In this document: positions 17,082-26,677 of the stretch, one piece after another
How positions within the stretch are numbered: the stretch's first letter is position 1
Layout: each line of letters starts with the position of its first letter
Origin: Bacteroidota bacterium
Lineage (GTDB): Bacteria; Bacteroidota; Bacteroidia; Flavobacteriales; Flavobacteriaceae
DNA length: 56,263 bases
Direction of reading: 5' to 3'
Assembly (NCBI GenBank): GCA_027619415.1
Contig: JAQCFO010000009.1
Span: 1-56,263, forward strand
Notes under the pieces: model-generated
The model's input: only the letters and a program-made list of their open reading frames with translations
Databases searched by the model: none
Told to the model about the DNA's origin: nothing
Translations under genes and position numbers: made by a program

Positions 17082-19277
17082 ATGAAGCAATTAATCATTT
17101 CATTTCTAATAATCACCACACTTTCCTGTTCAAAAAAACAAATCAATTTAGATCATAAATCTTTATCAGAATATACAATCGTTACTGATAACAGAGCAAT
17201 TGCAGATACATTAAATGTTTATTTAAAAAAATCTTTAGGAATTGAATTGCCTATTAAAAATGACTTTAAAGAAAATAATAAGTACATACATTTAAAATAC
17301 AACTCAGATATTATTAATGATTTCATTTCATTAAGTTTCTCTAATTATGCAATTACTATTCAAGGAAATAATAGTAAAATGTTAAATTATGGTGTCTATG
17401 AATTTCTTGAAATGTATTTGGGAGTTAGGTGGTATTCTACGGATTTAACGTTAGTGCCTGAAATTAGTAGTATTACTATTCCTTTAGAAAAAGAAATCGT
17501 TTATAAACCTTCTGTAACTACTAGAACAGTTCATTCTAGACTTTTTTATGATGATTCATCATTTGCTGATAAACTAAAAGTAAGTAATGAAGCCTTTCCT
17601 AACTACGTCCCTAACGCAAGAGTCCATACTTTTCATAGATTTATTCCTTATAATAAATTTCATGATGATCATCCAGAATATTACGCACTAAGAAATGGAA
17701 AACGACTTGCTACCCAACTGTGTTTAACTAATGAAAAAGTTTTAGGAATAGTTAAAGATAGTGTAGCCTCTTTTTTTAAAAAAAATGATTTATCTTCTGT
17801 AATATCTGTTAGTCAAGATGACAACACTCAATATTGTATGTGTGATGCTTGTTCTGAAATTGATAAAAAAGAAGGTAGTCCAGCTGGCTCTATGATTTAT
17901 TTTGTAAATAAAATTGCTAAATCTTTTCCAGAAAAAACTATTTCAACATTGGCTTATCAATACACTAGAAAACCACCTATAACAAAGCCAGAAAGCAATG
18001 TGCTGATAACTTTGTGTTCTATTGAATGTGATAGAAGTATCCCAATTAGTGAGGGTTGTATAGATTTTCAAAACGATCTTAAAGGTTGGTCAAAACTTAC
18101 AGAAAATATAAGAATATGGGATTACACTACTCAGTTTACTAATTTTTTAGCGCCATTTCCTAATTGGGCTACAATTAAACCAAATATTAATCTGTTTGTT
18201 GAAAATAATGCTAAATGGATTTTTGAACAACATAGTAATAACCCAAGTGAATTGTTTGAGTTAAGAAGTTATTTGATGGCCAAATTATTATGGAATTCTG
18301 ATTTGGACGTTAATATGATTATAAAGGATTTTACAGATGGATACTACGGCTTAGGAGGTGTTTTTATTGCTAAATATATTGATGAAATTCAGTTTCAATT
18401 AAATGAGGCTAAACCTTTTTTTCTTTTTTTATACGGAGATCCCTCTCAAGCTTTTGATAGTTACTTAAGTCCTAAAAATTTAACTTATTATGACGATTTG
18501 TTTGTTCAAGCCTTGGCTAGTGTTTCAAAACAATCAGATTATTACATTAGAATAGAAAGAGCAAGGTTGTCAATTGATTATGCTATACTTGAAGCTTATA
18601 GAAAGAATTTCTCTACACAATATCCTTTAAAATTTATTGACAACGAAGTCACTATAATTAACCCTAGTGTAATAGATAGGCTTAATAATTTTTATAGGGT
18701 TACTAGTAAAAATGATATTGTTTTAATGAATGAAATGGGCTTTACTGTTGAAGAATATGTAATTAATTATAGAAACGCATTAAAATTGGCTAGTAAAAAC
18801 AATTTAGCTAGCTATAAAAAAGTTTCTCTTTCAACAAATCCAAAAAAATATGCTAATGAAGACTCTCAAGTATTGACTGATGGAGCTTTAGGTGGAAATA
18901 GCTTTTACTCAAATTGGTTAGGTTTTGAAGGTAATGATTTGGACGCAGTCATTGATTTGGATTCAATACAAGTAATTAATAATCTGAGCATTAACTTTCT
19001 TCAAGTGACTAATCACATTGTTTTTTATCCTTTACATGTTCAGTTTGAAATTTCAAACGACAGTGTTAGTTGGAGAAGTTTCCCTGTTATTTTAAATAAG
19101 TCTATTCTAAATCCTAAAAGTAAAGTGAATGACATTCAAACTTTTTCCCAAGTTGTTAATAATGAAAAGGTTCGTTATATTAGAGTTAAGGGTGAAAACA
19201 TAAAAAAAGCACCGCTTTGGCATCATGGAGCAGATTTGCCTTCATGGATTTTTGCGGATGAATTAATAGTTGAATAA
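17082..19277 (+). CDS. DUF4838 lipoprotein, glycoside hydrolase-like, with C-terminal discoidin-like domain
   Basis: This 731-residue lipoprotein (signal ending TTLSCSKK, Cys16) has the DUF4838 layout. An N-terminal alpha/beta domain like those preceding GH20 or GH67 barrels covers about 30-140. The central TIM-barrel-like region carries VISVSQDDNTQYCMCDACS (about 247-265) and YFVNKIAKSFPEKTISTLAYQY. The last about 140 residues (LTDGALGGNSFYSNWLGFEG...VRYIRVKG) look like an F5/8 type C carbohydrate-binding domain. It probably acts on an extracellular glycan, though no activity is established for the family. glpK follows 9 bases downstream, making it the first gene of the glp operon and suggesting a glycerol-containing substrate. 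Confidence 0.82.
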   Translation: MKQLIISFLIITTLSCSKKQINLDHKSLSEYTIVTDNRAIADTLNVYLKKSLGIELPIKNDFKENNKYIHLKYNSDIINDFISLSFSNYAITIQGNNSKMLNYGVYEFLEMYLGVRWYSTDLTLVPEISSITIPLEKEIVYKPSVTTRTVHSRLFYDDSSFADKLKVSNEAFPNYVPNARVHTFHRFIPYNKFHDDHPEYYALRNGKRLATQLCLTNEKVLGIVKDSVASFFKKNDLSSVISVSQDDNTQYCMCDACSEIDKKEGSPAGSMIYFVNKIAKSFPEKTISTLAYQYTRKPPITKPESNVLITLCSIECDRSIPISEGCIDFQNDLKGWSKLTENIRIWDYTTQFTNFLAPFPNWATIKPNINLFVENNAKWIFEQHSNNPSELFELRSYLMAKLLWNSDLDVNMIIKDFTDGYYGLGGVFIAKYIDEIQFQLNEAKPFFLFLYGDPSQAFDSYLSPKNLTYYDDLFVQALASVSKQSDYYIRIERARLSIDYAILEAYRKNFSTQYPLKFIDNEVTIINPSVIDRLNNFYRVTSKNDIVLMNEMGFTVEEYVINYRNALKLASKNNLASYKKVSLSTNPKKYANEDSQVLTDGALGGNSFYSNWLGFEGNDLDAVIDLDSIQVINNLSINFLQVTNHIVFYPLHVQFEISNDSVSWRSFPVILNKSILNPKSKVNDIQTFSQVVNNEKVRYIRVKGENIKKAPLWHHGADLPSWIFADELIVE

Positions 19278-19286
19278 TTTTATAAT

Positions 19287-20762
19287 ATGAAGAAATACAT
19301 TCTTGCCATTGACGCGGGTACAACCAGCTCTAGAGCTATTTTATTTGATAAAAAGGGAGCTCAGGTAGCGATATCACAATTTGAGTTTACACAAATATTC
19401 CCAAAAGAATCTTGGGTTGAACATAACCCTATGGAAATTTGGGAAACTCAATTAAAAGCAATTAAAGAGGTTGTGAGTAAAGCAAATATTGAAGTAGATG
19501 AAATAGATTCAATTGGAATTACTAATCAGAGAGAAACTACTGTTATATGGAATAAAAATACAGGAAAGCCTGTATACAATGCAATTGTTTGGCAAGACAG
19601 ACGTACTGCTTTTATTTGTAATGAGTTGAATGATTCTGGAAAAGCAAATGTTTTTTATGAAAAAACTGGACTGCTTTTGGATGCGTATTTTTCTGGAACT
19701 AAAATAAAATGGATTTTAGATTCAGATCCAAAAATAAGACAAGCTGCAAATGATGGAGAACTTTTATTTGGAACTGTAGACACTTGGTTAATCTGGAATT
19801 TAACTAACAGAGCAATTCATGCCACAGATTGTACTAATGCTAGTAGAACTCTTCTTTTTAATATTCATACCTTAAAGTGGGACGATGAATTATTGGATAT
19901 TTTAAAAATTCCTATTAGAATTCTTCCAAATGTTTTTGATAGTTCGCAAAAAATTGGTTGTACTCATTCAGATATATTGGGAAAAGAAATTCCAATTTGT
20001 GGAATAGCTGGAGACCAGCAAGCAGCTTTATTTGGACAAATGTGCCTAGAACCAGGTGATGTTAAAAACACTTATGGAACAGGCTGTTTTTGTATGATGA
20101 ATACGGGTAATATTCCTGTTAAATCTAATAATAGAATGCTAACTACAATAGGTTGGAAAATTGGTAATGATACTGTTTATGCTTTAGAAGGGAGTGTCTT
20201 TATAGCTGGTGCTATCGTTCAATGGTTAAGAGATCAATTAAATATAATTAAGAATGCATCTGAAATTGAAGATTTGGCTAATACTGTGGAGGATAATGGA
20301 GGAGTTACTTTTATTTCTGCTCTTGCTGGTTTAGGAGCCCCTTACTGGAATCCTGATGCTACTGGAGCGATAATGGGTATTACTAGAGGAACTCAAAAAG
20401 GACACATCGCTAGAGCTGCTTTAGAAGCGATTGCTTTAAGGTCGAGAGAAATAATTATAGAGATGCAAAAAGACTCAGGAACTACATTTCATAATTTAAA
20501 GGTTGATGGTGGAGCTAGTAATAATAATCTTTTAATGCAAATTCAATCAAATTTATTACAAGCTAATGTCATTAGGCCAAAAGTCACTGAGACTACAGCT
20601 TTAGGAGTTGCTTTTTTTGCAGGATTGGCTTCTGGATTTTGGAATTCAATTGAGGATATAAAAGGTATTTGGGAAATAGAAAAAAAATTCAATCCTCAAG
20701 TATTAGAAAAAGATAAAATGGTTATTTCTAACTGGGAAAATCGAATAAAAAAAGTGCTTTAA
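19287..20762 (+). CDS. glpK: Glycerol kinase
   Basis: This 491-residue FGGY kinase phosphorylates glycerol to sn-glycerol 3-phosphate in the cytoplasm. Markers are the N-terminal AIDAGTTSSRAILFD, the GlpK-specific NQRETTVIW and AIVWQDRRT, and GIAGDQQAALFGQ with the catalytic Asp. TYGTGCFCMMNTG and GAPYWNPDATGAIMGITRGT are also GlpK-specific. Length and motif order are normal. It is followed 2 bases later by glpD and then glpF, giving a complete glycerol uptake and oxidation operon. Confidence 0.97.
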   Translation: MKKYILAIDAGTTSSRAILFDKKGAQVAISQFEFTQIFPKESWVEHNPMEIWETQLKAIKEVVSKANIEVDEIDSIGITNQRETTVIWNKNTGKPVYNAIVWQDRRTAFICNELNDSGKANVFYEKTGLLLDAYFSGTKIKWILDSDPKIRQAANDGELLFGTVDTWLIWNLTNRAIHATDCTNASRTLLFNIHTLKWDDELLDILKIPIRILPNVFDSSQKIGCTHSDILGKEIPICGIAGDQQAALFGQMCLEPGDVKNTYGTGCFCMMNTGNIPVKSNNRMLTTIGWKIGNDTVYALEGSVFIAGAIVQWLRDQLNIIKNASEIEDLANTVEDNGGVTFISALAGLGAPYWNPDATGAIMGITRGTQKGHIARAALEAIALRSREIIIEMQKDSGTTFHNLKVDGGASNNNLLMQIQSNLLQANVIRPKVTETTALGVAFFAGLASGFWNSIEDIKGIWEIEKKFNPQVLEKDKMVISNWENRIKKVL

Positions 20763-20764
20763 AA

Positions 20765-22252
20765 TTGAATAGATCATCCAACCTAAAGTTATTAAAAGAG
20801 AATAAATCAATATTTGACTTTATAATAATTGGGGGAGGTGCTACTGGTTTAGGTTGTGCTCTTGATGCTTCATCTCGAGGTTATTCTGTAATTCTGTTAG
20901 AAAAATTTGATTTTTGCAAAGGAACCTCATCTAAAAGCACCAAGCTTGTTCATGGTGGAGTTAGATATTTAGAAAAGGGGCAAATAGGTTTGGTTTATGA
21001 AGCACTTAAAGAGAGAGCTATTTTAAAAAAAAATGCTCCTCATTTGGTTAAGCAAATAGGATTTTTAATTCCAGCATATAATTATCTTCTTAAATTTTAT
21101 TATTTTTTTGGACTAAAATTTTATCATTTCATTTCAGGAAGCCTAAGCTTTGATAAACCTCAAATTTTAAATAAAGAAACTGCTTTAAAATTTGTTCCAA
21201 ATGTTAATAATGAACGATTAAAGGGTGGTGTTATTTTTTTTGATGGTCAATTTGATGATTCTAGAATGGGAATAGATATTGCCTTAAGCTCAGATATTAA
21301 TAAAGCCTTGTTGTTTAATTACATGTCAGTAGAATCATTAATTAAAGAAAATGGCAGATCTAAAGGAGTGGTGGCTGAAGATACTCTAAGTAAAAATAAA
21401 TTTTCAATTAATGGAGCTAGTGTTATTAATGCTACTGGAGTTTTTTCGAAATCTATAATGGATATGGACTCTTTAAAATATAAAGCTATTATCAGACCAA
21501 GTCAAGGAATTCATTTAGTAGTTGATAAGAAATTTTTAAAAGGAAACATTGGAATACTCGTTCCTAAAACTTCAGATGGAAGAATTCTCTTTGCTGTTCC
21601 TTGGTTAGATCATGTTATTTTAGGCACAACAGATACTTTAGTTGATACGCCCTTAATTGATCCGATTCCCTTTGATGATGAAATTGATTTCATCTTGGAG
21701 AATGCTCAAAAATACATGTCTATTAAACCAAAAAGAGAGGATGTGAAAAGTGTTTTTGTTGGATTAAGGCCACTAGTTGCGAGAGATATGAAATCTAAAT
21801 CTAAAGATATATCTAGAAAACATAAGATAATTATAAGTGACTCAGGATTAGTGAGTGTTATTGGAGGGAAATGGACAACCTACAGAAGAATGGCAGAAAA
21901 GGTTATTGATAAATCTATAAATATTTCAAAATTAGATTATAAAAAATCGGTAACAGCAGATTTACAAATCAATAATGGACTTATAAATATTGATTATTCA
22001 AAAGAATCCTTAAGTAAGTGTTTCTATTTGTCTGAAGATTTAATTATTCATTATGTAAGAAACGAAATGGCAATAAATTTAGACGATATTATGTCACGTC
22101 GTTCACGTTGCTTATTTTTAAATATAAAAGAGAGTATTTCTATTGCGCCAAAAGTGGTTGAGATTATGGCAAAAGAACTTTCAAAGAACAAGGAGTGGGA
22201 AGAGGAGCAATTAAGGCAATTTTATAAACTAACTAAACTATATTTGATTTAA
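20765..22252 (+). CDS. glpD: Glycerol-3-phosphate dehydrogenase (FAD, membrane-associated)
   Basis: This 495-residue flavoprotein oxidises glycerol 3-phosphate to dihydroxyacetone phosphate and passes electrons to the quinone pool. The FAD site reads DFIIIGGGATGLGCALDASSR, followed by the family signature KSTKLVHGGVRYLE and the later FAVPWLDHVILGTTDT. The start is a TTG at 20765, 2 bases after the glpK stop; no ATG lies before the FAD motif in this frame. It is co-transcribed with glpK and glpF. Confidence 0.95.
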   Translation: MNRSSNLKLLKENKSIFDFIIIGGGATGLGCALDASSRGYSVILLEKFDFCKGTSSKSTKLVHGGVRYLEKGQIGLVYEALKERAILKKNAPHLVKQIGFLIPAYNYLLKFYYFFGLKFYHFISGSLSFDKPQILNKETALKFVPNVNNERLKGGVIFFDGQFDDSRMGIDIALSSDINKALLFNYMSVESLIKENGRSKGVVAEDTLSKNKFSINGASVINATGVFSKSIMDMDSLKYKAIIRPSQGIHLVVDKKFLKGNIGILVPKTSDGRILFAVPWLDHVILGTTDTLVDTPLIDPIPFDDEIDFILENAQKYMSIKPKREDVKSVFVGLRPLVARDMKSKSKDISRKHKIIISDSGLVSVIGGKWTTYRRMAEKVIDKSINISKLDYKKSVTADLQINNGLINIDYSKESLSKCFYLSEDLIIHYVRNEMAINLDDIMSRRSRCLFLNIKESISIAPKVVEIMAKELSKNKEWEEEQLRQFYKLTKLYLI

Positions 22253-22254
22253 TA

Positions 22255-22989
22255 ATGAGTAATCTATTAGCTGAGTTTTTAGGAACCGCAATTCTTTTAT
22301 TATTAGGAATAGGAGTGAACGCAAATACTTCTTTAAAAAATACAATAGGAAATAAAGATTCAGGTTGGGTTTTAGTTTCTATGGCTTGGGGGCTTTCAGT
22401 CTTTATAGCAGTATTTATAACGGGTCAATTTAGTGGTGCTCATTTAAATCCTGCTGTAACTATAGGACTCGCAGTTACTGGAAAATTTTCCTGGTCTTTA
22501 GTTTCAGGATACTTAATAGCTCAATTATTCGGGGCAATTCTAGGTAGTTGGCTGGCCTACATCACTTATATTGACCATTACAGAATGACTAAAGATGAAG
22601 AAACTGTTCGCGGTTCTTTCTGCACAGGACCAGCAATTAGAAATTATAAAAATAATTTTTTCAGTGAATTGATTGGAACATTCATTTTAGTTTTTGCTAT
22701 ATTTTTTATTGCTAAACCTAATCTTGAAATTGAAGGTGAAGTTGTGAATTTTGGTATTGGAGCTCTTGATGCTTTACCTGTTGGTATCGTTGTTTGGGTG
22801 ATTGGTATGACATTGGGAGGAACTACAGGGTTTGCTATCAATCCCGCAAGAGATTTTGGCCCTAGACTAATGTATTCTCTTCTGCCGAGAAAAAATAAAA
22901 AGCCAGATTGGGCTTACAGTTGGATACCTGTTCTTGGACCTATTACTGGAGGTGTATTGGCCGGACTGTTATTTAATTTTCTTATATAA
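22255..22989 (+). CDS. glpF: Glycerol uptake facilitator (aquaglyceroporin, MIP family)
   Basis: This 244-residue membrane channel has six helices and two NPA half-helices: N65-P66-A67 (HLNPAVT) and N196-P197-A198 followed by R199-D200 (INPARDFGPR). The Asp after the second NPAR is the mark of glycerol-conducting members rather than pure water channels. It starts 2 bases after the glpD stop. It provides facilitated glycerol entry for the kinase and dehydrogenase encoded just upstream. Confidence 0.95.
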   Translation: MSNLLAEFLGTAILLLLGIGVNANTSLKNTIGNKDSGWVLVSMAWGLSVFIAVFITGQFSGAHLNPAVTIGLAVTGKFSWSLVSGYLIAQLFGAILGSWLAYITYIDHYRMTKDEETVRGSFCTGPAIRNYKNNFFSELIGTFILVFAIFFIAKPNLEIEGEVVNFGIGALDALPVGIVVWVIGMTLGGTTGFAINPARDFGPRLMYSLLPRKNKKPDWAYSWIPVLGPITGGVLAGLLFNFLI

Positions 22990-23670
22990 ATGAGAGAAAG
23001 AAATGAAATCCCTTGCGTGGCTGGCTCAACAGGATTAGTAGGATCTTACATCGTTAATAATCTTACTGAACTTTATCCAAAAGTCATTTCTTTAACTAGA
23101 GAAAAAGTAGAGTACTCTTCAAATAAAATTCAAAATATTGTAATTGATTATGATAATTTGAAAAATGAAAACATATTTCAAAATGTAAATCATTTATATA
23201 TTGCTTTGGGATCAACTAGAAAAAAAGCTGGTAGTGCTAAAAATTTTATAAAAGTAGATTATGATTATTGCTTAGAGCTAGCTAACAATGCTCTTAAAAA
23301 CGGGGTTAAACGAGTTTCTATAATATCATCGGTTGGTTCAAACCCTGACTCAACTTTATTATACCCTAGAACTAAAGGACTCACTGAAAGAGTTCTTTCA
23401 AAATTAGCTTTTGATCATATAAGTATCATGCGACCAGGTCTGATATTAGGAGAGAGAAAAGAACGCCGAATTCCTGAAAAAATAGCTATATATATATTTT
23501 CTATTATTGATCATTTTCTTTTTGGAAATTTAAAAAAATACAAAAGTATTTCAGCAAATGATATTTCAAAAGCTATGATTTATCAATTAATAAATGGTGA
23601 GAAGGGATTACACATTTTAGAATATAAAGAGCTAAGTGCTAGTGCTGAAAAATTCGACAGTATTAATTGA
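22990..23670 (+). CDS. NAD(P)-binding Rossmann-fold protein, HTATIP2/TIP30-like SDR
   Basis: This 226-residue atypical short-chain dehydrogenase-like protein begins directly at the glpF stop (no gap). The N-terminal nucleotide loop reads VAGSTGLVGSYIVNNL. HLYIALGSTRKKAGS and RVSIISSVGSNPDS...YPRTKGLTE follow, where YPRTK supplies a YxxxK-like pair. These match the small TIP30-like oxidoreductases. Function is unknown; its position as last gene of the glp operon suggests co-expression rather than a defined role in glycerol metabolism. Confidence 0.8.
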   Translation: MRERNEIPCVAGSTGLVGSYIVNNLTELYPKVISLTREKVEYSSNKIQNIVIDYDNLKNENIFQNVNHLYIALGSTRKKAGSAKNFIKVDYDYCLELANNALKNGVKRVSIISSVGSNPDSTLLYPRTKGLTERVLSKLAFDHISIMRPGLILGERKERRIPEKIAIYIFSIIDHFLFGNLKKYKSISANDISKAMIYQLINGEKGLHILEYKELSASAEKFDSIN

Positions 23671-23976
23671 TATTTTTTTCTTTTGATTTTATAGACTTTA
23701 TGACAAATTTTTAATAATTAATATTTAGAAAATTATTAAGTTGATCACATTGAATTTAACAAGAATAATATTTTTTATTTCCACTTTAATTGGGTTGGTT
23801 TAAGATAGAATATTCATTGGAAACTCTTTGACTTTAGTAGATTATTGGTTTAGATTGTAAATAGAATATGGAGAGAATTTAAACCGAATTTTAACTTAGT
23901 TAGATGCTGGTAAAAATAAATTTTTTTCAATTCCTTTTTAAATTAACTTCGCAGCTCTTTAAAACCTATTTTTTAA
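23671..23976. other. Intergenic region without a recognisable gene
   Basis: These 306 bases are AT-rich. A short open stretch near 23740-23803 reads like a membrane helix but has no ATG and stops on both sides. Near the 3' end TAACTTCG (23944-23951) resembles a TAnnTTTG -7 box and lies about 25 bases before the ABC-F start, so the region probably holds the promoter of that gene. No stem-loop with a T run was found. Confidence 0.6.
23944..23951 (+). promoter_or_regulatory. Candidate -7 promoter box of the ABC-F gene
   Basis: TAACTTCG differs by one base from TAnnTTTG and lies 25 bases before the start codon, a usual distance in Flavobacteria. No good TTTG -33 element is seen upstream, only a T-rich stretch. 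Confidence 0.35.
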
Positions 23977-25863
23977 ATGCTAAATATCCATAATCTTTCA
24001 GTTTCTTTTTCAGGTGAATACTTGTTTGAAGAAATTTCATTTAAGTTAATTTCAGGTGACAGAGTAGGCCTTATTGGAAAAAACGGTGCAGGTAAGTCCA
24101 CCTTACTTAAGCTTCTTTCAAAAGAAATGGAGTTAGATTCAGGTTCTATAGCATCAGAGAAAGATATTAAGATCGGCTTTTTAAAACAAGATATTGATTT
24201 TGAAAAAGGAAGAACGGTTTTAGATGAAGCTTATCAAGCATTTTATGAAATCAAGCAAATTGAATTAAAGCAGAACGAAATTAATATAAAACTTACTGAA
24301 AGAACAGATTATGAAAGTGAATCTTATTTTGCATTAATTACTGAACTAAGTGATGTAACTGACAGATATGAACTTATAGGTGGGTATAATTATCAAGGTC
24401 AAACAGAAAAAATATTACAAGGTTTAGGATTTAATAGAGAAGATTTTAATAAATATACGGACACTTTTTCTGGTGGATGGAGAATGAGAATAGAGCTTGC
24501 TAAGTTGCTGCTTCAAACTAATGACCTTTTACTTTTAGATGAGCCAACTAACCATTTAGATATTGAATCAATAATATGGTTAGAACAGTTTTTAAAAACT
24601 TTTCCAGGCGCGGTAGTTATAGTTTCGCATGATAAGATGTTTTTAAATAACGTGACAAACAGAACAATCGAAATATCTTTAGGAAGAATTTATGATTTCA
24701 ACAAGCCTTATTCAAAATATTTAATATTAAGAAATGAGATTAAGGAGCAGCAAATTAGTGCTCAAAAAAATCAAGAAAAGCAAATACAGCAAACCGAAAG
24801 ATTAATCGAAAAATTTAGAGCTAAAGCTTCTAAAGCATCAATGGCTCAGTCTTTAATAAAAAAAATCGAAAAAATAGATCGTATAGAGGTTGATAAAGAT
24901 GATAACAGTGTCATGAAGTTAAGATTTAATGTTTCAATTAATCCTGGAAAAGTAATAGCTGAAATAGAAGACTTATCTAAGAGTTATGATACCAATCACG
25001 TTCTTTCAAGTATTGATTTATTAATTGAAAGAGGAAGTAAAATAGCATTTGTTGGACAGAATGGACAAGGTAAATCTACTTTGGCTAAAATAATGGTTGG
25101 AGATATTAAGGCAAGTGGCAAACTAAAATTAGGACATAACGTTCAAATAGGCTACTTCGCACAGAACCAAGCAGAATACTTAGATGGTAAGAAAACTGTT
25201 TTAGACACTATGATTGATGCAGCTAACGAGACTAATAGAAGTAGGGTTAGAGATATATTAGGTTCTTTTTTGTTTCAGGGAGATGATGTGGATAAATTCG
25301 TCAAGGTTCTTTCTGGTGGAGAAAGAAATCGTTTAGCATTAGCTAAGATGCTTCTACAACCTTTTAATGTTTTAGTTATGGATGAGCCAACAAATCATTT
25401 AGACATCAAATCTAAAAATGTTTTAAAACAAGCTTTAAGAAATTTTGATGGTACTTTAGTTTTAGTTTCTCATGATAGAGATTTTCTTCAAGGTTTAACA
25501 AATAAAGTTTATGAGTTTAAAAATCAAAAAATTAAAGAATATTTAGGGGATATTGATTATTATTTAGAACAAAGAAAAATAGATGACTTTAGAGAAATAG
25601 AAAAGAAAGAAAAGGTTCATATTCCAAAACAAAAATCTGTTTTTAAAAAGAGTATCGATCATGACCTAAAAAAGAAGCTAAATAATGTTGAGAGTAAAAT
25701 TTCTAAACTTGAAAAAGAAATTTCACTATTAGATAACGATTTGTTAATTAATTATGATAAAACTGTTTCTCAATCTAATTTTTTTCAAACCTACAAGCAA
25801 AAGAAAAATGAATTAGATTCTTTAATGGAGAAATGGGAGAAAATCACTTCTTCTATAGACTAA
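23977..25863 (+). CDS. ABC-F family ATP-binding protein (Uup/YheS-like)
   Basis: This 628-residue soluble protein has two ABC domains and no membrane helices. Domain 1 has Walker A GKNGAGKST (about 37-45), signature SGGWRMRIELAK and Walker B LLLLDEPTNHLD. Domain 2 has GQNGQGKST, SGGERNRLALAK and VLVMDEPTNHLD. The linker (about 230-310) is the charged ABC-F interdomain helix pair, and the C-terminal 75 residues form a coiled coil. ABC-F proteins act on the ribosome during translation. The long C-terminal coiled coil is Uup-like; no evidence points specifically to antibiotic resistance. Confidence 0.93.
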   Translation: MLNIHNLSVSFSGEYLFEEISFKLISGDRVGLIGKNGAGKSTLLKLLSKEMELDSGSIASEKDIKIGFLKQDIDFEKGRTVLDEAYQAFYEIKQIELKQNEINIKLTERTDYESESYFALITELSDVTDRYELIGGYNYQGQTEKILQGLGFNREDFNKYTDTFSGGWRMRIELAKLLLQTNDLLLLDEPTNHLDIESIIWLEQFLKTFPGAVVIVSHDKMFLNNVTNRTIEISLGRIYDFNKPYSKYLILRNEIKEQQISAQKNQEKQIQQTERLIEKFRAKASKASMAQSLIKKIEKIDRIEVDKDDNSVMKLRFNVSINPGKVIAEIEDLSKSYDTNHVLSSIDLLIERGSKIAFVGQNGQGKSTLAKIMVGDIKASGKLKLGHNVQIGYFAQNQAEYLDGKKTVLDTMIDAANETNRSRVRDILGSFLFQGDDVDKFVKVLSGGERNRLALAKMLLQPFNVLVMDEPTNHLDIKSKNVLKQALRNFDGTLVLVSHDRDFLQGLTNKVYEFKNQKIKEYLGDIDYYLEQRKIDDFREIEKKEKVHIPKQKSVFKKSIDHDLKKKLNNVESKISKLEKEISLLDNDLLINYDKTVSQSNFFQTYKQKKNELDSLMEKWEKITSSID

Positions 25864-25992
25864 ATTTTGAAAATTATATAATTTTATTAAAAAATTGTTT
25901 ACATTTATAGTTCTTTGTATAACATAGTACTATACATTAACATATGCGTAGATTTTAATTAATAGTTTAACAATTTTAAAAAATAATAATTA

Positions 25993-26286
25993 GTGGAAAC
26001 ACTTAACAAGAATTGGTTTGCAGTTACTTTACTAGCTATTGTTTTTTTTCTTTTAGGATTTTTAATAGGAAAACAATCTCCTAACCACCCTAAAATGAAA
26101 TTACATAAGGAAATGATATTAAACAAGGGTATTATGCATGGGATGAATGAAAATTTGGATGATGATTTTATCTTTATTTCAGAAGATGGTAATATTTCCA
26201 TTGATTCTTTAATTCATAAAGAAAATAATAGAGTTAAGGTTCTGGTTAAAAAAACACCTTCTAAACATATTATTAAAAAGGATTAA
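25993..26286 (+). CDS. Small membrane-anchored protein of unknown function
   Basis: This 97-residue protein starts at a GTG codon (25993). It has one N-terminal transmembrane helix (WFAVTLLAIVFFLLGFLIGK, residues 7-26) and a polar Lys- and Asp-rich remainder. I do not recognise the family. The hydrophobic N-terminus followed by a folded-looking tail, and the 130-base upstream gap, support a real gene. It may be a small periplasmic or membrane-bound accessory protein. Confidence 0.55.
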   Translation: METLNKNWFAVTLLAIVFFLLGFLIGKQSPNHPKMKLHKEMILNKGIMHGMNENLDDDFIFISEDGNISIDSLIHKENNRVKVLVKKTPSKHIIKKD

Positions 26287-26322
26287 TTTCTTTTTATTTA
26301 AAACAACATCTTTTATTAATAT

Positions 26323-26673
26323 ATGAATACACATAATAATAAACCGTTTATAATCATTTTATTGCTAATGCTTTTTTATCACGGATTTTCTCAACAAAAA
26401 ATTAAGGATGAAATAAAAATTGATGGGATAATGAACCCTAATGAATGGAAGGGTGCTAAAATATTTGATTTAAAATATGAAGTTGAGCCAGGGGACAATA
26501 CTAATGCTCCATTTAAAACTACTGCTTTTGTATTATACTCAGAAACAAAATTATATATAGCATTCGATGCAAAAATAAGTGATATCACACTGCAAGCTCA
26601 AACTAGTTGGATTTTAATGACTCCTATTGTTTATTTATTGTCAATTTATTTTGATAAAAAATATAGTTCTTAA
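26323..26673 (+). pseudogene. Broken DUF5916/CBM9-like exported protein, N-terminal remnant
   Basis: The 116-codon frame begins with a signal peptide (about 1-23, ending GFSQQ) and a good N-terminal CBM9/DUF5916 beginning: IKIDGIMNPNEWKGAKIFDL, FVLYSETKLYIAFDAKISD. Intact members run to 700-900 residues with a C-terminal beta-barrel. Here the frame loses similarity after about residue 88. The +1 frame then reads LDFNDSYCLFIVNLF, which resembles the next conserved block of the family (DFNDD...), before a stop. This points to a frameshift near 26590-26610 and loss of the rest. Only 4 bases separate it from the convergent GHL10-like gene. Confidence 0.6.
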
Positions 26674-26677
26674 AAAC

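Noticed and set aside
23740-23803. Hydrophobic open stretch in the gap before the ABC-F gene
   Set aside because: It has no start codon, is very short and low in complexity, so AT-rich DNA explains it.
26391-26588. Minus-strand open frame opposite the broken DUF5916-like gene
   Set aside because: The + strand frame carries a clear signal peptide and family motif; the minus frame is its shadow.
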